Origin: JARFVT01 sp036677425
GTDB lineage: Bacteria > Pseudomonadota > Alphaproteobacteria > UBA8366 > Aestuariispiraceae
Direction of reading: 5' to 3'
Assembly: GCA_036677425.1 (NCBI GenBank)
Contig: JARFVT010000013.1
Span: 1,736,001-1,800,000, forward strand
DNA: 64,000 nt
Below are positions 26,971 through 36,333 of this stretch, piece by piece. How positions within the stretch are numbered: position 1 is the stretch's first letter; every line of letters begins with the position of its first letter. Under the pieces are notes generated by a model, which worked only from the letters and a program-made list of their open reading frames with translations, ran no database searches and was not told where the DNA came from. The position numbers and the translations under genes were made by a program.

Positions 26971-27383
26971 TTAAGCATCCTTCTAACAACAGTTCATTAA
27001 ACGCGTCCTACAAAGCTAGAATTGCAAGCACCATGCCAACATGTAATTTTATTGTTTTTCAGATACTTAGGCTGTTATAGAAGCCAATAATAACGCCCAG
27101 CTCGCCTCTACTGTTGCGCCACATCTGTTGCGTTTCTGTGCCCGAATATCGCGTATGAATGCCCATTGAGTATAAAAGATCTTCCCTCACATGGCTCATA
27201 AGTTAGGCGTGTTATTGCAAGATTAAATTAGAGATTTTTTTGGAGGGGGTCTTTTATCAGCCTGTTAGCTAAATCGTTAAATTAGGCCCACATTGAGGTC
27301 ATTTAGTAGCATAAAACTTTAAGTGTAGGGAGTTTTTAACGGCATTCTGAATTGTAAGAATCAGAACGCCGCCAATAGCGTTG
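26971..27383. other. 413-bp spacer between the aco and sugar-ABC units
   Basis: No gene is recognised. It should contain the promoter of the aco operon (near 27000) and the terminator of the ABC operon (27341-27370). I see no tRNA, repeat or convincing small reading frame. Confidence 0.5.
27341..27370 (-). terminator. Terminator of the sugar/polyol ABC operon
   Basis: Inverted repeat GGCATTCTGA / TCAGAACGCC with one mismatch per arm and a 10-nt loop, followed in the minus direction by GTTAAAAACT rather than a perfect U tract. It starts 13 bp after the last stop codon of the operon. Confidence 0.6.
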
Positions 27384-28258
27384 TTATTCAGTAATCGGGT
27401 GGGCAATTGCAAGATCGTCAGCATCAAATAAATGAATCTGATTAGGTGGAATATCTAGAAAAATTTCTTGGCCAAGTTGGAAGCTCTCTTGGCCGCGCAT
27501 CCTTATTTTGAAAATTTTCGAATGTGAAGTAACGTCAATGATGGTAAAGGCACCAAGGTTTTCCACACCAATAATTTCCCCAGTAATTACATGGTTCGTC
27601 TGGAATGCCACTATTGTCATTTTTTCAGGGCGAATACCTATTTTTGCATCCATAACTCCTGCAGTGCTGATATTCGACTTAATCTTTAGTTCCAATTCAA
27701 ATTCCTCGGAAATGAACTTTTGTTGTTTGGTGTCATAACTACCTGAAATAATATTCATCGGCGGCGACCCAACAATTGTTGCGACATAAAGTGTACGGGG
27801 AAATCATAGATTTCGTCAGGGGGACCGACCTGTGCAATCGTACCATTCTCAACAATTGCAACCCGGTCAGAGATACCTAAAACCTCTTCTTCGTCGTGCG
27901 AAACATAAACGAATGTATGGTTGCCTTCGCGTTGCAACCGCTTCAACTCAACCCTCATCTCTTCACGCAACCGTGCATCAAGAGCCGTAATAGGCTCATC
28001 CAATAAAAATGCCCCTGGATCACGAACAAACGCACGGCCAAGGGCTACCCGTTGACGTTCCCCACCGCTCAGTTTATCCGGGGTTTTATTGAGAATATGG
28101 GCGATATGAAGGACCTCTGCGACATGCTCCAACCGTTTATCTGCTTCGGCCAAAGGTATTTTCCTCTCGACCATGGGAAAACGTATATTGTCTTCCGCAG
28201 TCATATGTGGGAATAGAGCCAGATTTTGGAACACCATCGCCATATTTCTGGTATCAGC
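27384..28258 (-). pseudogene. CUT1 ABC transporter ATPase 2, N-terminally deleted and frameshifted
   Basis: The remains of the second MalK-like ATPase. The open part begins at the Q-loop (MAMVFQNLALFPHMTAEDNI), so the Walker A half is gone. It keeps the signature LSGGERQRVALGRAFVRDPG, Walker B FLLDEPITALD and the H-loop VYVSHDEEE. At about 27765 one G is missing, so the frame ends (LLGRRR) while the proper continuation GSPPMNIISGSYD lies in the next frame, through the TOBE domain to 27384. The upstream end is fused to ATPase 1 by a deletion of several hundred bp. It cannot be functional. Confidence 0.85.
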
Positions 28259-28985
28259 CCCCCAATTAAATTCATACTTGGGCTACCAATAAAATTGGCA
28301 ACAAAGGTGTTTTGCGGATCATTGTAAACTTCTAAAGGTGTTCCATACTGTTGCAAGACCCTGTCACGTAGAATGGCGATGTTATCGGCGAGGCTCATAG
28401 CCTCTATCTGGTCATGGGTGACATAAACCATCGTTTGTTGAAATTCATGCTGAAGTACTTTTAATTCTGCCCGCATGTATGAACGAAAGGCCGCATCAAG
28501 ATTACTCAAAGGTTCAGTAGGAATATTTTTGGCTCCATGATCGCAGATCTTCCAATGGCCAATTTTTGCAACTCGTTGACGCTTAACGTTGAGGCAAGTT
28601 GATTTAACCGTCCTTCAATGCTCATCCGCTGTGCCATAGCCATTACACGCGTTTCAATTTCATTTTTTGAAAGCTTCTTCACTTCCAAACCATAAGAGAG
28701 ATTTTTATATACGGTTAAGTGAGTGAAGATCGCGTAGTTTTGGAAAACAAACCCAATGTTACGGTCTTGTATACGCACGTTAGTGAGATCCTCACCGTCA
28801 AACAGGATTTCCCCACTCGTTGGTGTTTCAATTCCTGCAATCATATTCATCGTTGTTGTTTTACCACACCCTGACGGGCCTAGAAGAGCTACGAACTCTC
28901 CATCTTTAATCTCAAGATTTAGATTGTCGACTGCGGTAAAATTCCCAAACTTTTTCGTGAGATTTTTTATATTAACTGTTGTCAT
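28255..28985 (-). pseudogene. CUT1 ABC transporter ATPase 1, Walker B deletion and lost C-terminus
   Basis: The first MalK-like ATPase, starting MTTVNIKNLTKKFGNFTAVD with a GAGGG site. Walker A GPSGCGKTTTMNM is intact; the Q-loop is FVFQNYAIF; the signature is unusual (LSVNELQKLAIGR). At 28510 about four bases are missing from LLDEPLSNLD (reads LLNL, stop), destroying Walker B Asp-Glu and the frame. The second frame runs SNLDAAFRSYMRAELK to GSPSMNLIGG and is then joined out of frame to the middle of ATPase 2. It is nonfunctional by two independent lesions. Confidence 0.85.
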
Positions 28986-29004
28986 TGAATAACCCTCGTC
29001 ACTG

Positions 29005-29928
29005 TTATTTTTTGGCCATTGCCTTGAGGCCAAAAGCGGCCATAACGCTTAGCGCGATCAGAACAAATAATCCCATTGCGGCAACGTAGGACCACTCCAA
29101 GTTGGCAAAAGTCATTTTATAGAAATAAAGACTAATCGTTTCCGTCTGGACCCCGGGGCCACCCTTGGTCATGATATAGATAAGATCAAAAGTCTTGAAG
29201 GATTCGACTGCTCGCAAAAGCAGAGCAATGACGATAACCCCTTTCATTTTGGGCAAGATGATTTTAAAAAAATTCTGCAAATTCGATCCACCCAACAATT
29301 TTGCGGCAGTCACTTGATCTGTTGGCACACCTAACATACCAGCCAACAAAATTAAGAACATTAGCGGCATCCATTGCCAAATATCGGCAATCATGACCGT
29401 GATTATTGCTCTATTAGGGTCGGTCAACCATGAGAAACTGGTTGGCAAACCAAGGGTATTATTGATGGGCCCTGTCCCCTGAAAACAAAGGTAAAACATT
29501 AATCCAACAACAGCTGGAACGACCATCATTGGCGTTAGCATAATACTGTAGAAAAACTTACGGCCTGGGAAATTATCCAAAAATAAGTAGGCTAAACCCA
29601 GTCCTATCAAAAACTCTGCAGGAACAACGACAACCATGATAAATAACGTTCGTAGGATTGCTCCCCAAAAGCGGCCATCAATCAAAATTTCCCAATATTG
29701 TTCAAACCAATTCAAGCTTTTGAATGCATAATACCATGGCTCGCCATCAAGAGGTCCCCACCAACTAAGGCTGAGATATACTTGCATCAAGAGCGGAAAA
29801 ACAACAATGAAGAGAAGGAGAAGGATTGTGGGCAAAACAAAATAAAAGTCAAGTTTTTCCTTATCTTGCTCAACATTTTGCCAGTAAGCTTTTGTATAAA
29901 TAGCGCTGGCGGTTTGATTATTCTTCAT
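29005..29928 (-). CDS. CUT1 sugar/polyol ABC transporter permease (MalF-like)
   Basis: A 307-residue inner-membrane permease: a cytoplasmic N-terminus, then six or so helices beginning FYFVLPTILLLLFIVVFPLL. It has the ATPase-contacting EAA loop (AAKLLGGSNLQNFFKIILPKMKG, about 228-250) with the conserved G-x(n)-I-x-LP pattern. It overlaps the preceding permease gene by 4 bp (ATGA). It is intact, but the ATPases that should power it are broken in this operon, so it needs a substitute ATPase or is non-functional. Confidence 0.9.
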   Translation of the reverse strand: MKNNQTASAIYTKAYWQNVEQDKEKLDFYFVLPTILLLLFIVVFPLLMQVYLSLSWWGPLDGEPWYYAFKSLNWFEQYWEILIDGRFWGAILRTLFIMVVVVPAEFLIGLGLAYLFLDNFPGRKFFYSIMLTPMMVVPAVVGLMFYLCFQGTGPINNTLGLPTSFSWLTDPNRAIITVMIADIWQWMPLMFLILLAGMLGVPTDQVTAAKLLGGSNLQNFFKIILPKMKGVIVIALLLRAVESFKTFDLIYIMTKGGPGVQTETISLYFYKMTFANLEWSYVAAMGLFVLIALSVMAAFGLKAMAKK

Positions 29929-30782
29929 TGTTTCAATGCTCCAAAAGTTAAGCCTCTAACTAGGTGCTTTTGTATCACCAGACCAAATACCACGGGTGGT
30001 ATGGCAGCGATAATACCCAACGCCGCTTTCATGCCGTACATTTGCCCACCCATTGCCGAACTCAAGGACGCCATGTAGACTGGCAGTGTGACCCATTCCT
30101 TCTGGGTAAGAAGCAATGCAAACAGATAATCAGACCAATTCAGGATGAAAATAAATAGCGCACAGGTAGCAAGGCCTGGTTTCACAATCGGCAAGGTGAT
30201 GCGCCAAAACATGCGCCAATAACTACACCCTTCAACGAGCGCTGCTTCTTCAATTTCAATGGGAATTTCATCAAAAAAAGTTTTCATCAACCAAAATGAA
30301 AACGGCAAAGTGATGATGCCATAAATCAAAGAAAGCCCCCACCAAGTGTCAATAGCGCCAATGAATGCCCACATCACCATAACCGGAATCATAACAGCTA
30401 GCGGTGGGAAAAGTCGCAATTGCAAAACAGATAAAGGAAGCATTTGGGCAACGCCAAACCGCGTTACTGCAAAGGCTGCAAGCGTACCAGTAAAAACAGC
30501 AATAACCGTTCCTATAACCGACGTCACCAAGCTCGCGAAAAGGGGACCAACGATGGTTCGATCTAGAGACACAACCAAACCTTCTGCTTCCCCAAAGAAA
30601 ATAAATTCAAAATTTTGCAATGTTGGGTTTTTTGGCAACCAGCTTAGCCCAGCGACAGTGGTCCATTCGGGGTAAGGTTTGAATGCCATGGTTATCATCC
30701 ATGTTAAGGGATACATAACAACACCAACTGCTACAGCAATTAAAAGATACTTAATTAGTAATGATGCTTTGTTACCAGCCAT
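29925..30782 (-). CDS. CUT1 sugar/polyol ABC transporter permease (MalG-like)
   Basis: A 285-residue permease with about six helices (first LLIKYLLIAVAVGVVMYPLTW) and an EAA loop EAALVEGCSYWRMFWRITLP (about 187-206) followed by IVKPGLATCALFIFILNWSDY. MalG-type ends such as LVRGLTFGALKQ are typical of glycerol, mannitol and xylitol transporters. It is second in the operon, after the binding protein, and overlaps the MalF-like gene. Confidence 0.9.
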   Translation of the reverse strand: MAGNKASLLIKYLLIAVAVGVVMYPLTWMITMAFKPYPEWTTVAGLSWLPKNPTLQNFEFIFFGEAEGLVVSLDRTIVGPLFASLVTSVIGTVIAVFTGTLAAFAVTRFGVAQMLPLSVLQLRLFPPLAVMIPVMVMWAFIGAIDTWWGLSLIYGIITLPFSFWLMKTFFDEIPIEIEEAALVEGCSYWRMFWRITLPIVKPGLATCALFIFILNWSDYLFALLLTQKEWVTLPVYMASLSSAMGGQMYGMKAALGIIAAIPPVVFGLVIQKHLVRGLTFGALKQ

Positions 30783-30865
30783 AATTTATCACTTTCGGTG
30801 GTGTTAATAATAAGACAAAAGTCTAAGCGGCTGACTTTTGGAGCCAACCACTTAGATATTCGTGT

Positions 30866-32523
30866 TTAGGCAGGATCAACAATTGACGGCCAAGTTTTCC
30901 GGCTCGCTGCAATTGCTTCAAGAATACCATTCTTTTTTTGCTTCTTGATGATCTTGCGCCATTTTTTGGCTGCTGCCCGCATAGCCTCTTCAGGCGTTTT
31001 TTGACCAGTAATTGCCGCCTGCAACTCCTCATCCAAAGCGTTATCCAATGCCGTTTGCCCAGCAAAGTTTATTGATGGTACAGACCGCGCAATGGTCTCA
31101 GGGATCGTTTCCATGGCGTAGGACTGATAAGTCGCCTCGCAAAGCGGCTCTGTAAAGTTAGCCTTTTGCATTGGATCAAAATACCCACCGGGGTTACCAC
31201 ACATCCATGTATAGGTGCGGGTTGAGCTCAACCATTGCATAAATAAGTAAGCCGCTTCTTGGTGCTTACTTTTAGCAGAGACCCAACCGGTAATGTGATA
31301 GTAAAGTACCGAGCGACGGTTAATCTTGTCACCAAATTTACGCCCAACAGGTAGATGTGAGCCAATTTGCCCAGATGCTTTCGTTTTGGGAGTGCCATCA
31401 TCCTTTAGTCCATCACCAAACTTGACTAAATTGGTGTAGATTGCCGTATGTGGAGTTTGCATATTCCACATGGATGCATAAGCCTCAGCCCAAGTAAAAG
31501 TAAGAGCATCCGGCGCACACCATTTGAAACTATTGACGTGTTCTTCGGCGCATTTAATTCCCAACTCGCTATCAAGGGTAGGATCACCATTTTCATTAAA
31601 GAAGTAATTGTTTGGGAAAGCCATACTTGCAAATCGGGCATAAAAGGTCGCCAAACCCCAAAATGGGCTCATGAGATTTCCGTTACCATACATAGGGCCA
31701 TCGCCATAATCTTTGCCGGTAAAGAACTCAGAAATTTGATCGACCTCTTCCCAAGTTGATGGTGGCACCAATGCTCTTCCATATTCTTCGGAAAATTCTT
31801 TTTGAACATCTGGCCTCTCGTAAAGACCTTTTAGATAGAACCAAGTCTGAAAATCACCATCGAGACTGAAGGAATAGTGATCGCCTTGATAAGTATAAAG
31901 CAATTGCTCCATCTCAGGTGTTGGTGTACCGCGTTCTGGATCACCCCAATCCGGTTTATATTTGGTGACATATTTTTCGCAGTTCACAATACCCTTGGCA
32001 CCTGCTAAATCACCCGTAGAATTCCACGGCCCTGTATAAATGTCAAAGTTGCCATCACCAGTCGTGACGTCTTGCATGACTTTTTTGAAAATGTCTTCGG
32101 CAGGCGCACCGATGATTTCAATCTCAATTCCAGTCTCACGCTCCCATACTTCTTTGACTGAAGGCGCACCATCTGGGAACGGCTCCAAATTCCTGACTTT
32201 ACCAACAGGAAATGGCTTTGTGATTTGGCCAATTGCACCATCAGTCAATAGCATCGTTAATTTTTTAGGCGCATCACCAGCCGCTACAAGCGTCTTAATA
32301 CCTTCAATGGCACGGCCTTCAGACATGTCTGAATTATACTGGAACCGTTCCACCTTTAAACCCTGTAGGGCCACCTGTCATGCCTGGTGCATGCTGTGCG
32401 GCCATCGCTGAATTAATGAAAGTAGGGAAGCACACCCCCAAGTGTTGACGTTACTGCAATTGTACTCGCCGCACTAAACGATGATTTCATTACCTGTCGG
32501 CGTGAAAATTTTGACTTACTCAT
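30866..32523 (-). pseudogene. Sugar/polyol ABC binding protein with Tat signal, two frameshifts
   Basis: A periplasmic binding protein of about 550 residues (SBP_bac_1 type). It starts MSKSKFSRRQVMKSSFSAAS, a twin-arginine (SRRQV) signal. Frame 1 ends at YFH, stop (32414). The continuation SAMAAQHAPGMTGGPTGFKG lies in a second frame, and from ERFQYNSDMSEGRAIEGIK a third frame runs intact to 30866. The two shifts are near G-runs at about 32445 and 32370. They may be homopolymer errors, but the ATPases of the same operon carry lesions too. The gene start lies 62 bp from an IS left end, which displaces the native promoter. The related glycerol transporter family (GlpSTPQV) is one candidate; the substrate is not certain. 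Confidence 0.8.
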
Positions 32524-32650
32524 TATAAACCTCTCCATGTTTATCCATTCGCCTCCGCCTGCATTAAGCTGGGCGGTAGGTAGTTTGACCTGCACCCTTT
32601 AAATTAGTCCATTTATAAGTAGAGTCTTTCTCAACAGGAGGAAGATCAGA

Positions 32651-32917
32651 ATGAAACGTAGTAGATTTAACGAAGAACAGATTATTCGTATATTAAAAGA
32701 GCAGGAATCTGGCATTACCACCGCAGATCTTTGCCGCAGACACGGAATTGCAGAAAGTACATTTTACAAGTGGAAGTCAAAATATGGCGGCATGGAAGTC
32801 AGTGATGCTAAACGATTAAAATTGCTTGAAGATGAAAACCGCCGTTTAAAATCTTTGCTGGCGGATGCCCATTTGGATATTTCGATGTTGAAAGATGTGA
32901 ATGCAAAAAAATGGTAA
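32651..32917 (+). CDS. IS3-family transposase OrfA (copy C)
   Basis: An 88-residue HTH plus coiled-coil OrfA with an AGGAGGAAGATCAGA ribosome site. It is the same protein as copy B's OrfA. It ends in the A7 slippery region that allows -1 frameshifting into orfB. Confidence 0.95.
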   Translation: MKRSRFNEEQIIRILKEQESGITTADLCRRHGIAESTFYKWKSKYGGMEVSDAKRLKLLEDENRRLKSLLADAHLDISMLKDVNAKKW

Positions 32918-33816
32918 CGCCCGCTGGCAAGCGAGATGCTGTCACTCACCTTCGAACAAATTTTATGGTGAGTGAGCGGCGGGCGTGTTTAATGCTTAAC
33001 GTGGAACGATCTTTAATCCGGTACCAATCCGTACGACCCAATGATGCGGTATTACGCAGCAGATTACGCGAATTATCGCATTTACGTAAACGCTTTGGCT
33101 ATCGCCGTCTGCATATTTTATTGGCACGTGAGGGTTATCACCTTAACCATAAGAAGCTTCGGCGTTTGTATAAAGAAGAAGGTTTGGCAGTTCGCAAACG
33201 GAATGGTCGCAAGCGTGCTATTGGCACAAGATCACCGATTGCAGTGCCTTCTAAGGTCAACGAACGCTGGTCGCTTGATTTTGTCAGTGATAGTTTTATG
33301 GATGGCAGGCGTTTTAGAATGTTATGTGTTGTTGATGATAGCAGCCGAGAATGTTTGGCACTGGTGGCTGATACATCTATCGGTGGTCATCGTTTGTCCC
33401 GTGAGTTAGATAACATAATAGCAATACGTGGCAAGCCAGATACAATAGTCAGCGATAACGGCACGGAAATGACATCAAATGCCCTACTAAAATGGCAAGG
33501 CGACATGGGCATCAATTGGCATTACATCGCACAAGGCAAGCCGATGCAAAACGGGTTTGTGGAAAGCTTCAATGGTAAATTACGTGATGAATGTTTAAAT
33601 GAAACACTGTTTGAAGACCTTCATCATGTTCGTAAGATATTAGCAGATTGGCGCGATGATTATAATCATGTAAGGCCGCACTCAGCCTTGGATGGGCAAA
33701 GCCCAATACAAGCTTTGCAAAATAAAAACGACCAACCATTATGGGGGCATGCCCCCATAATGGTTGCAAATGATCAAATAATTGATAAAAACTTAACTAA
33801 AGGACTCTACGGCTAA
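32911..33816 (+). CDS. IS3-family transposase OrfB (copy C)
   Basis: A 301-residue DDE core with intact FVSD, VSDNGTE and ESFNGKL motifs. It differs from copies A and D by AQGKPMQNG instead of APGKPMQNG. Its 3' end carries a perfect palindrome around CATTATGGGGGCATGCCCCC that may act as the element's terminator. Confidence 0.95.
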   Translation: MVTPAGKRDAVTHLRTNFMVSERRACLMLNVERSLIRYQSVRPNDAVLRSRLRELSHLRKRFGYRRLHILLAREGYHLNHKKLRRLYKEEGLAVRKRNGRKRAIGTRSPIAVPSKVNERWSLDFVSDSFMDGRRFRMLCVVDDSSRECLALVADTSIGGHRLSRELDNIIAIRGKPDTIVSDNGTEMTSNALLKWQGDMGINWHYIAQGKPMQNGFVESFNGKLRDECLNETLFEDLHHVRKILADWRDDYNHVRPHSALDGQSPIQALQNKNDQPLWGHAPIMVANDQIIDKNLTKGLYG

Positions 33817-33917
33817 CTGGTACAAAGTTGGGGCGCAGGTCATTTACTATATATTGATTAGTTGTATCCTAGTGCAATTCCAGTAGAGTGTAAAAAATAA
33901 ATTTTGGGGTATTAAAA

Positions 33918-34013
33918 ATGGCTAAAAAAGAAGCAAAAACAGACCTTTGGGTTCACGGGTTACTGATGGAAGCTGGAATAAAACTTGAACCGCAAGGCAG
34001 CTCCATTGTATAA
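33918..34013 (+). pseudogene. N-terminal fragment of a type I/IIG-like DNA methyltransferase gene
   Basis: A GGGGT ribosome site precedes MAKKEAKTDLWVHGLLMEAG then IKLEPQGSSIV and a stop. This strongly resembles the start of N-6 adenine DNA methylase (HsdM-like or fused restriction-modification) proteins, whose next residues are KEIDEALKTASK. The homology ends at the rearrangement junction near 34005. Only this stump of a restriction-modification gene remains. Confidence 0.45.
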
Positions 34014-34703
34014 ATCGTCAATATTAATACGACATTCTTGTATATCATAGCCATTCGAGTTTAATAATTTTATAACACGCTGGCGGGTTATGCCATTTAG
34101 AAAGCTGCCATTGGGGGCTGGTGTTGATATGACACCATCTTTTACAATAAAAATATTTGATGTTGTATATTCAGAAATATTACCAAGCATATCAAGCATC
34201 ACCGCATCTTCAAACCCGCGTTTTCTTGCCTCAGTTAATGCAAGCCCCGAATTTGTATATAAACAAGATGCCTTCGCATCTGTTGGCGCGCATTCAGGTG
34301 TTGGCCGTCTCAAGCTTGATAAACATGCGCTAAACCCTGTTTTTAACATCGGCATTGGAATAATATCCACGGCAAATTGCGTGCTATCAATTTCTGGAGT
34401 AATAAAACCCGCGTCTGCCCAAAAAGTGGGTTTTATATAAAGATCAATATTATCTTCATATTTTTTAATTCCTTGCCATGCAAGGTCATATATATCATCA
34501 AGATTATATTTTGGTTGCATACCTAAAATCTTGGCAGATCTGATCGATCTGGCACAATGCAAATCTAGGTCAGGGGCGAAACCATCAAAATATCTTCCGC
34601 CGTCAAAAACCGATGACGCAAACCAAACAGCATTAGAAGTCGAAGTTATAATTGCCGTATCGCCTGAAAGCCATTGATCTTTATACCATGTAAAAGAAGA
34701 CAT
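33960..34703 (-). pseudogene. ilvE: Branched-chain amino acid aminotransferase, C-terminally truncated
   Basis: A fold-type IV PLP aminotransferase. It starts MSSFTWYKDQWLSGDTAIIT. Conserved parts include SSVFDGGRYFDG, IKPTFWADAGF and the cofactor-side region EARKRGFEDAVMLDMLGNIS with EYTTSNIFIVKDG, then GITRQRVIKLL. It breaks off at INIDDLYN; the last 16 residues (GAALRFKFYSSFHQ and neighbours) are antisense to a methylase fragment, so about 40-50 native C-terminal residues including the usual GTAAEITPV phosphate-binding loop are missing. It is probably inactive. Confidence 0.85.
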
Positions 34704-34921
34704 TATATAATAATTTCCTTAAAAATAATTGAACTAGCATAAATTAATATCAAATATGAGTAAATTACATCATTAGATCTATAATTTATTTATCGATATG
34801 CCAACTATTATATGAAAAAATTATTGCATTGATGAAAAGTGTAATATGCCTATAATCTTATAAATTATTATATTTATGTAAATATTCAACATAGAATTCC
34901 ACAATTAAGGATTAATTAAGA

Positions 34922-36139
34922 ATGTCGCAAGAAATAAAAAAAGTTGTTCTGGCCTATTCAGGCGGGCTTGATACTTCAATAATTTTAAAATGGCTAAAAG
35001 AAACTTATAATTGTGAAATTGTAACATTTACCGCAGATTTAGGTCAGGGCGAAGAATTAGAACCAGCCCGCGCCAAAGCAGAAATGATGGGCATTAAGGA
35101 AATATATATCGATGATTTACGTGAAGAATTTGTTCGCGATTTTGTCTTTCCAATGTTTCGAGCCAACGCATTATATGAAGGTACATATTTATTAGGGACA
35201 TCAATTGCAAGGCCCCTTATTGCCAAACGCCAAATTGAAATTGCAAGACAAACTGGTGCAGATGCGGTTTGTCACGGCGCAACAGGCAAAGGAAATGATC
35301 AGGTAAGGTTTGAACTTGGTTATTATTCATTACAGCCCGATATTAAAATTATTTCACCTTGGCGCGAATGGGATTTAAATTCACGGACAAAATTAATAGA
35401 TTATGCTGAAAAACATCAAATCCCCGTATCTAAAGATAAACGCGGTGAGGCACCTTTTTCACAAGATGGTAATTTATTACATATTTCCAGCGAAGGATTA
35501 GCGCTTGAAGATCCATGGGTAGAGGCGGAATTAGACCATATATTAACGCGTATGGTATCACCATATAACGCACCAGACAAACCAACTGAAATAACCATCG
35601 ATTTTGAACATGGTGATCCAATTGCAATAAACGGTAAAAATATGTCGCCTGCGACTTTATTAGAAAAACTTAATCAATTGGGCGGCACAAATGGTATCGG
35701 CTGCATTGATATTGTTGAAAATCGTTATATTGGAATGAAATCAAGGGGAGTTTATGAAACCCCAGGCGGCACAATATTACAACATGCAAGACGCGCCATG
35801 GAATCAATCATACTTGACCGTGCGGCTATGCATACCAAAGATGAATTAATGCCAAAATATGCAGAAATGCTCTATAATGGTTATTGGTGGGCACCGGAAC
35901 GAGAAATGTTGCAAGCGGCGATCGATAAGGCCAGCGAGAATGTAACTGGTACTGTGCGAATGAAATTATACAAGGGTAATGTTATGATTACAGGGAGAAA
36001 ATCACCTTTTAGCCTGTATAGTGAAGCAATGGTTACTTTTGAAGAAGATGATGTTTATGATCAGCATGATGCCGAAGGTTTCATCAAATTAAATGCATTA
36101 CGTCTTCGATTAGGTAGTAAAAATAATGGCTATTCATAA
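34922..36139 (+). CDS. argG: Argininosuccinate synthase
   Basis: Joins citrulline and aspartate using ATP in arginine synthesis. It is 405 residues, full length, with the ATP-pyrophosphatase P-loop AYSGGLDTSIILKWL (9-23), GATGKGNDQVRFELGYYSL, KDKRGEAPFSQDGNLLHISS and the C-terminal tetramerisation region. It is monocistronic with a 218-bp upstream gap that should hold its promoter. It is intact, in contrast to its neighbours, so selection on arginine synthesis is apparently retained. Confidence 0.97.
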   Translation: MSQEIKKVVLAYSGGLDTSIILKWLKETYNCEIVTFTADLGQGEELEPARAKAEMMGIKEIYIDDLREEFVRDFVFPMFRANALYEGTYLLGTSIARPLIAKRQIEIARQTGADAVCHGATGKGNDQVRFELGYYSLQPDIKIISPWREWDLNSRTKLIDYAEKHQIPVSKDKRGEAPFSQDGNLLHISSEGLALEDPWVEAELDHILTRMVSPYNAPDKPTEITIDFEHGDPIAINGKNMSPATLLEKLNQLGGTNGIGCIDIVENRYIGMKSRGVYETPGGTILQHARRAMESIILDRAAMHTKDELMPKYAEMLYNGYWWAPEREMLQAAIDKASENVTGTVRMKLYKGNVMITGRKSPFSLYSEAMVTFEEDDVYDQHDAEGFIKLNALRLRLGSKNNGYS

Positions 36140-36333
36140 TAGCCATATAAATTATAATTATATTTATCGTTGATATATTCTACAGAGAATTAATTTATAC
36201 TGGCTAATATCAATGTAATTTAGATTTTTATTGTTTAATATCCTATAATATATATATTATAAACAGTTGTTTTTTTAAACTGCTAATTTACTAATCTTAT
36301 AATTGGCTATAATTATGTTTATTGGAATATTAT

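Larger units (their letters stand above)
32586..33842 (+). mobile_element. IS407-group IS3-family element, full copy C (1257 bp)
   Basis: A complete element. The left end TGACCTGCACCC has one mismatch to the right end TGACCTGCGCCC (reverse complement). Flanks are AGTT and TTTA, so there is no target duplication. It separates the ABC operon (left) from a truncated methylase start and ilvE (right). Absence of a duplication suggests recombination between IS copies after insertion. Confidence 0.95.

Noticed and set aside
33720..33765. Palindrome around CATGCCCCC as an independent regulatory site
   Set aside because: It is present in all IS copies inside the end of orfB, so it is part of the element.
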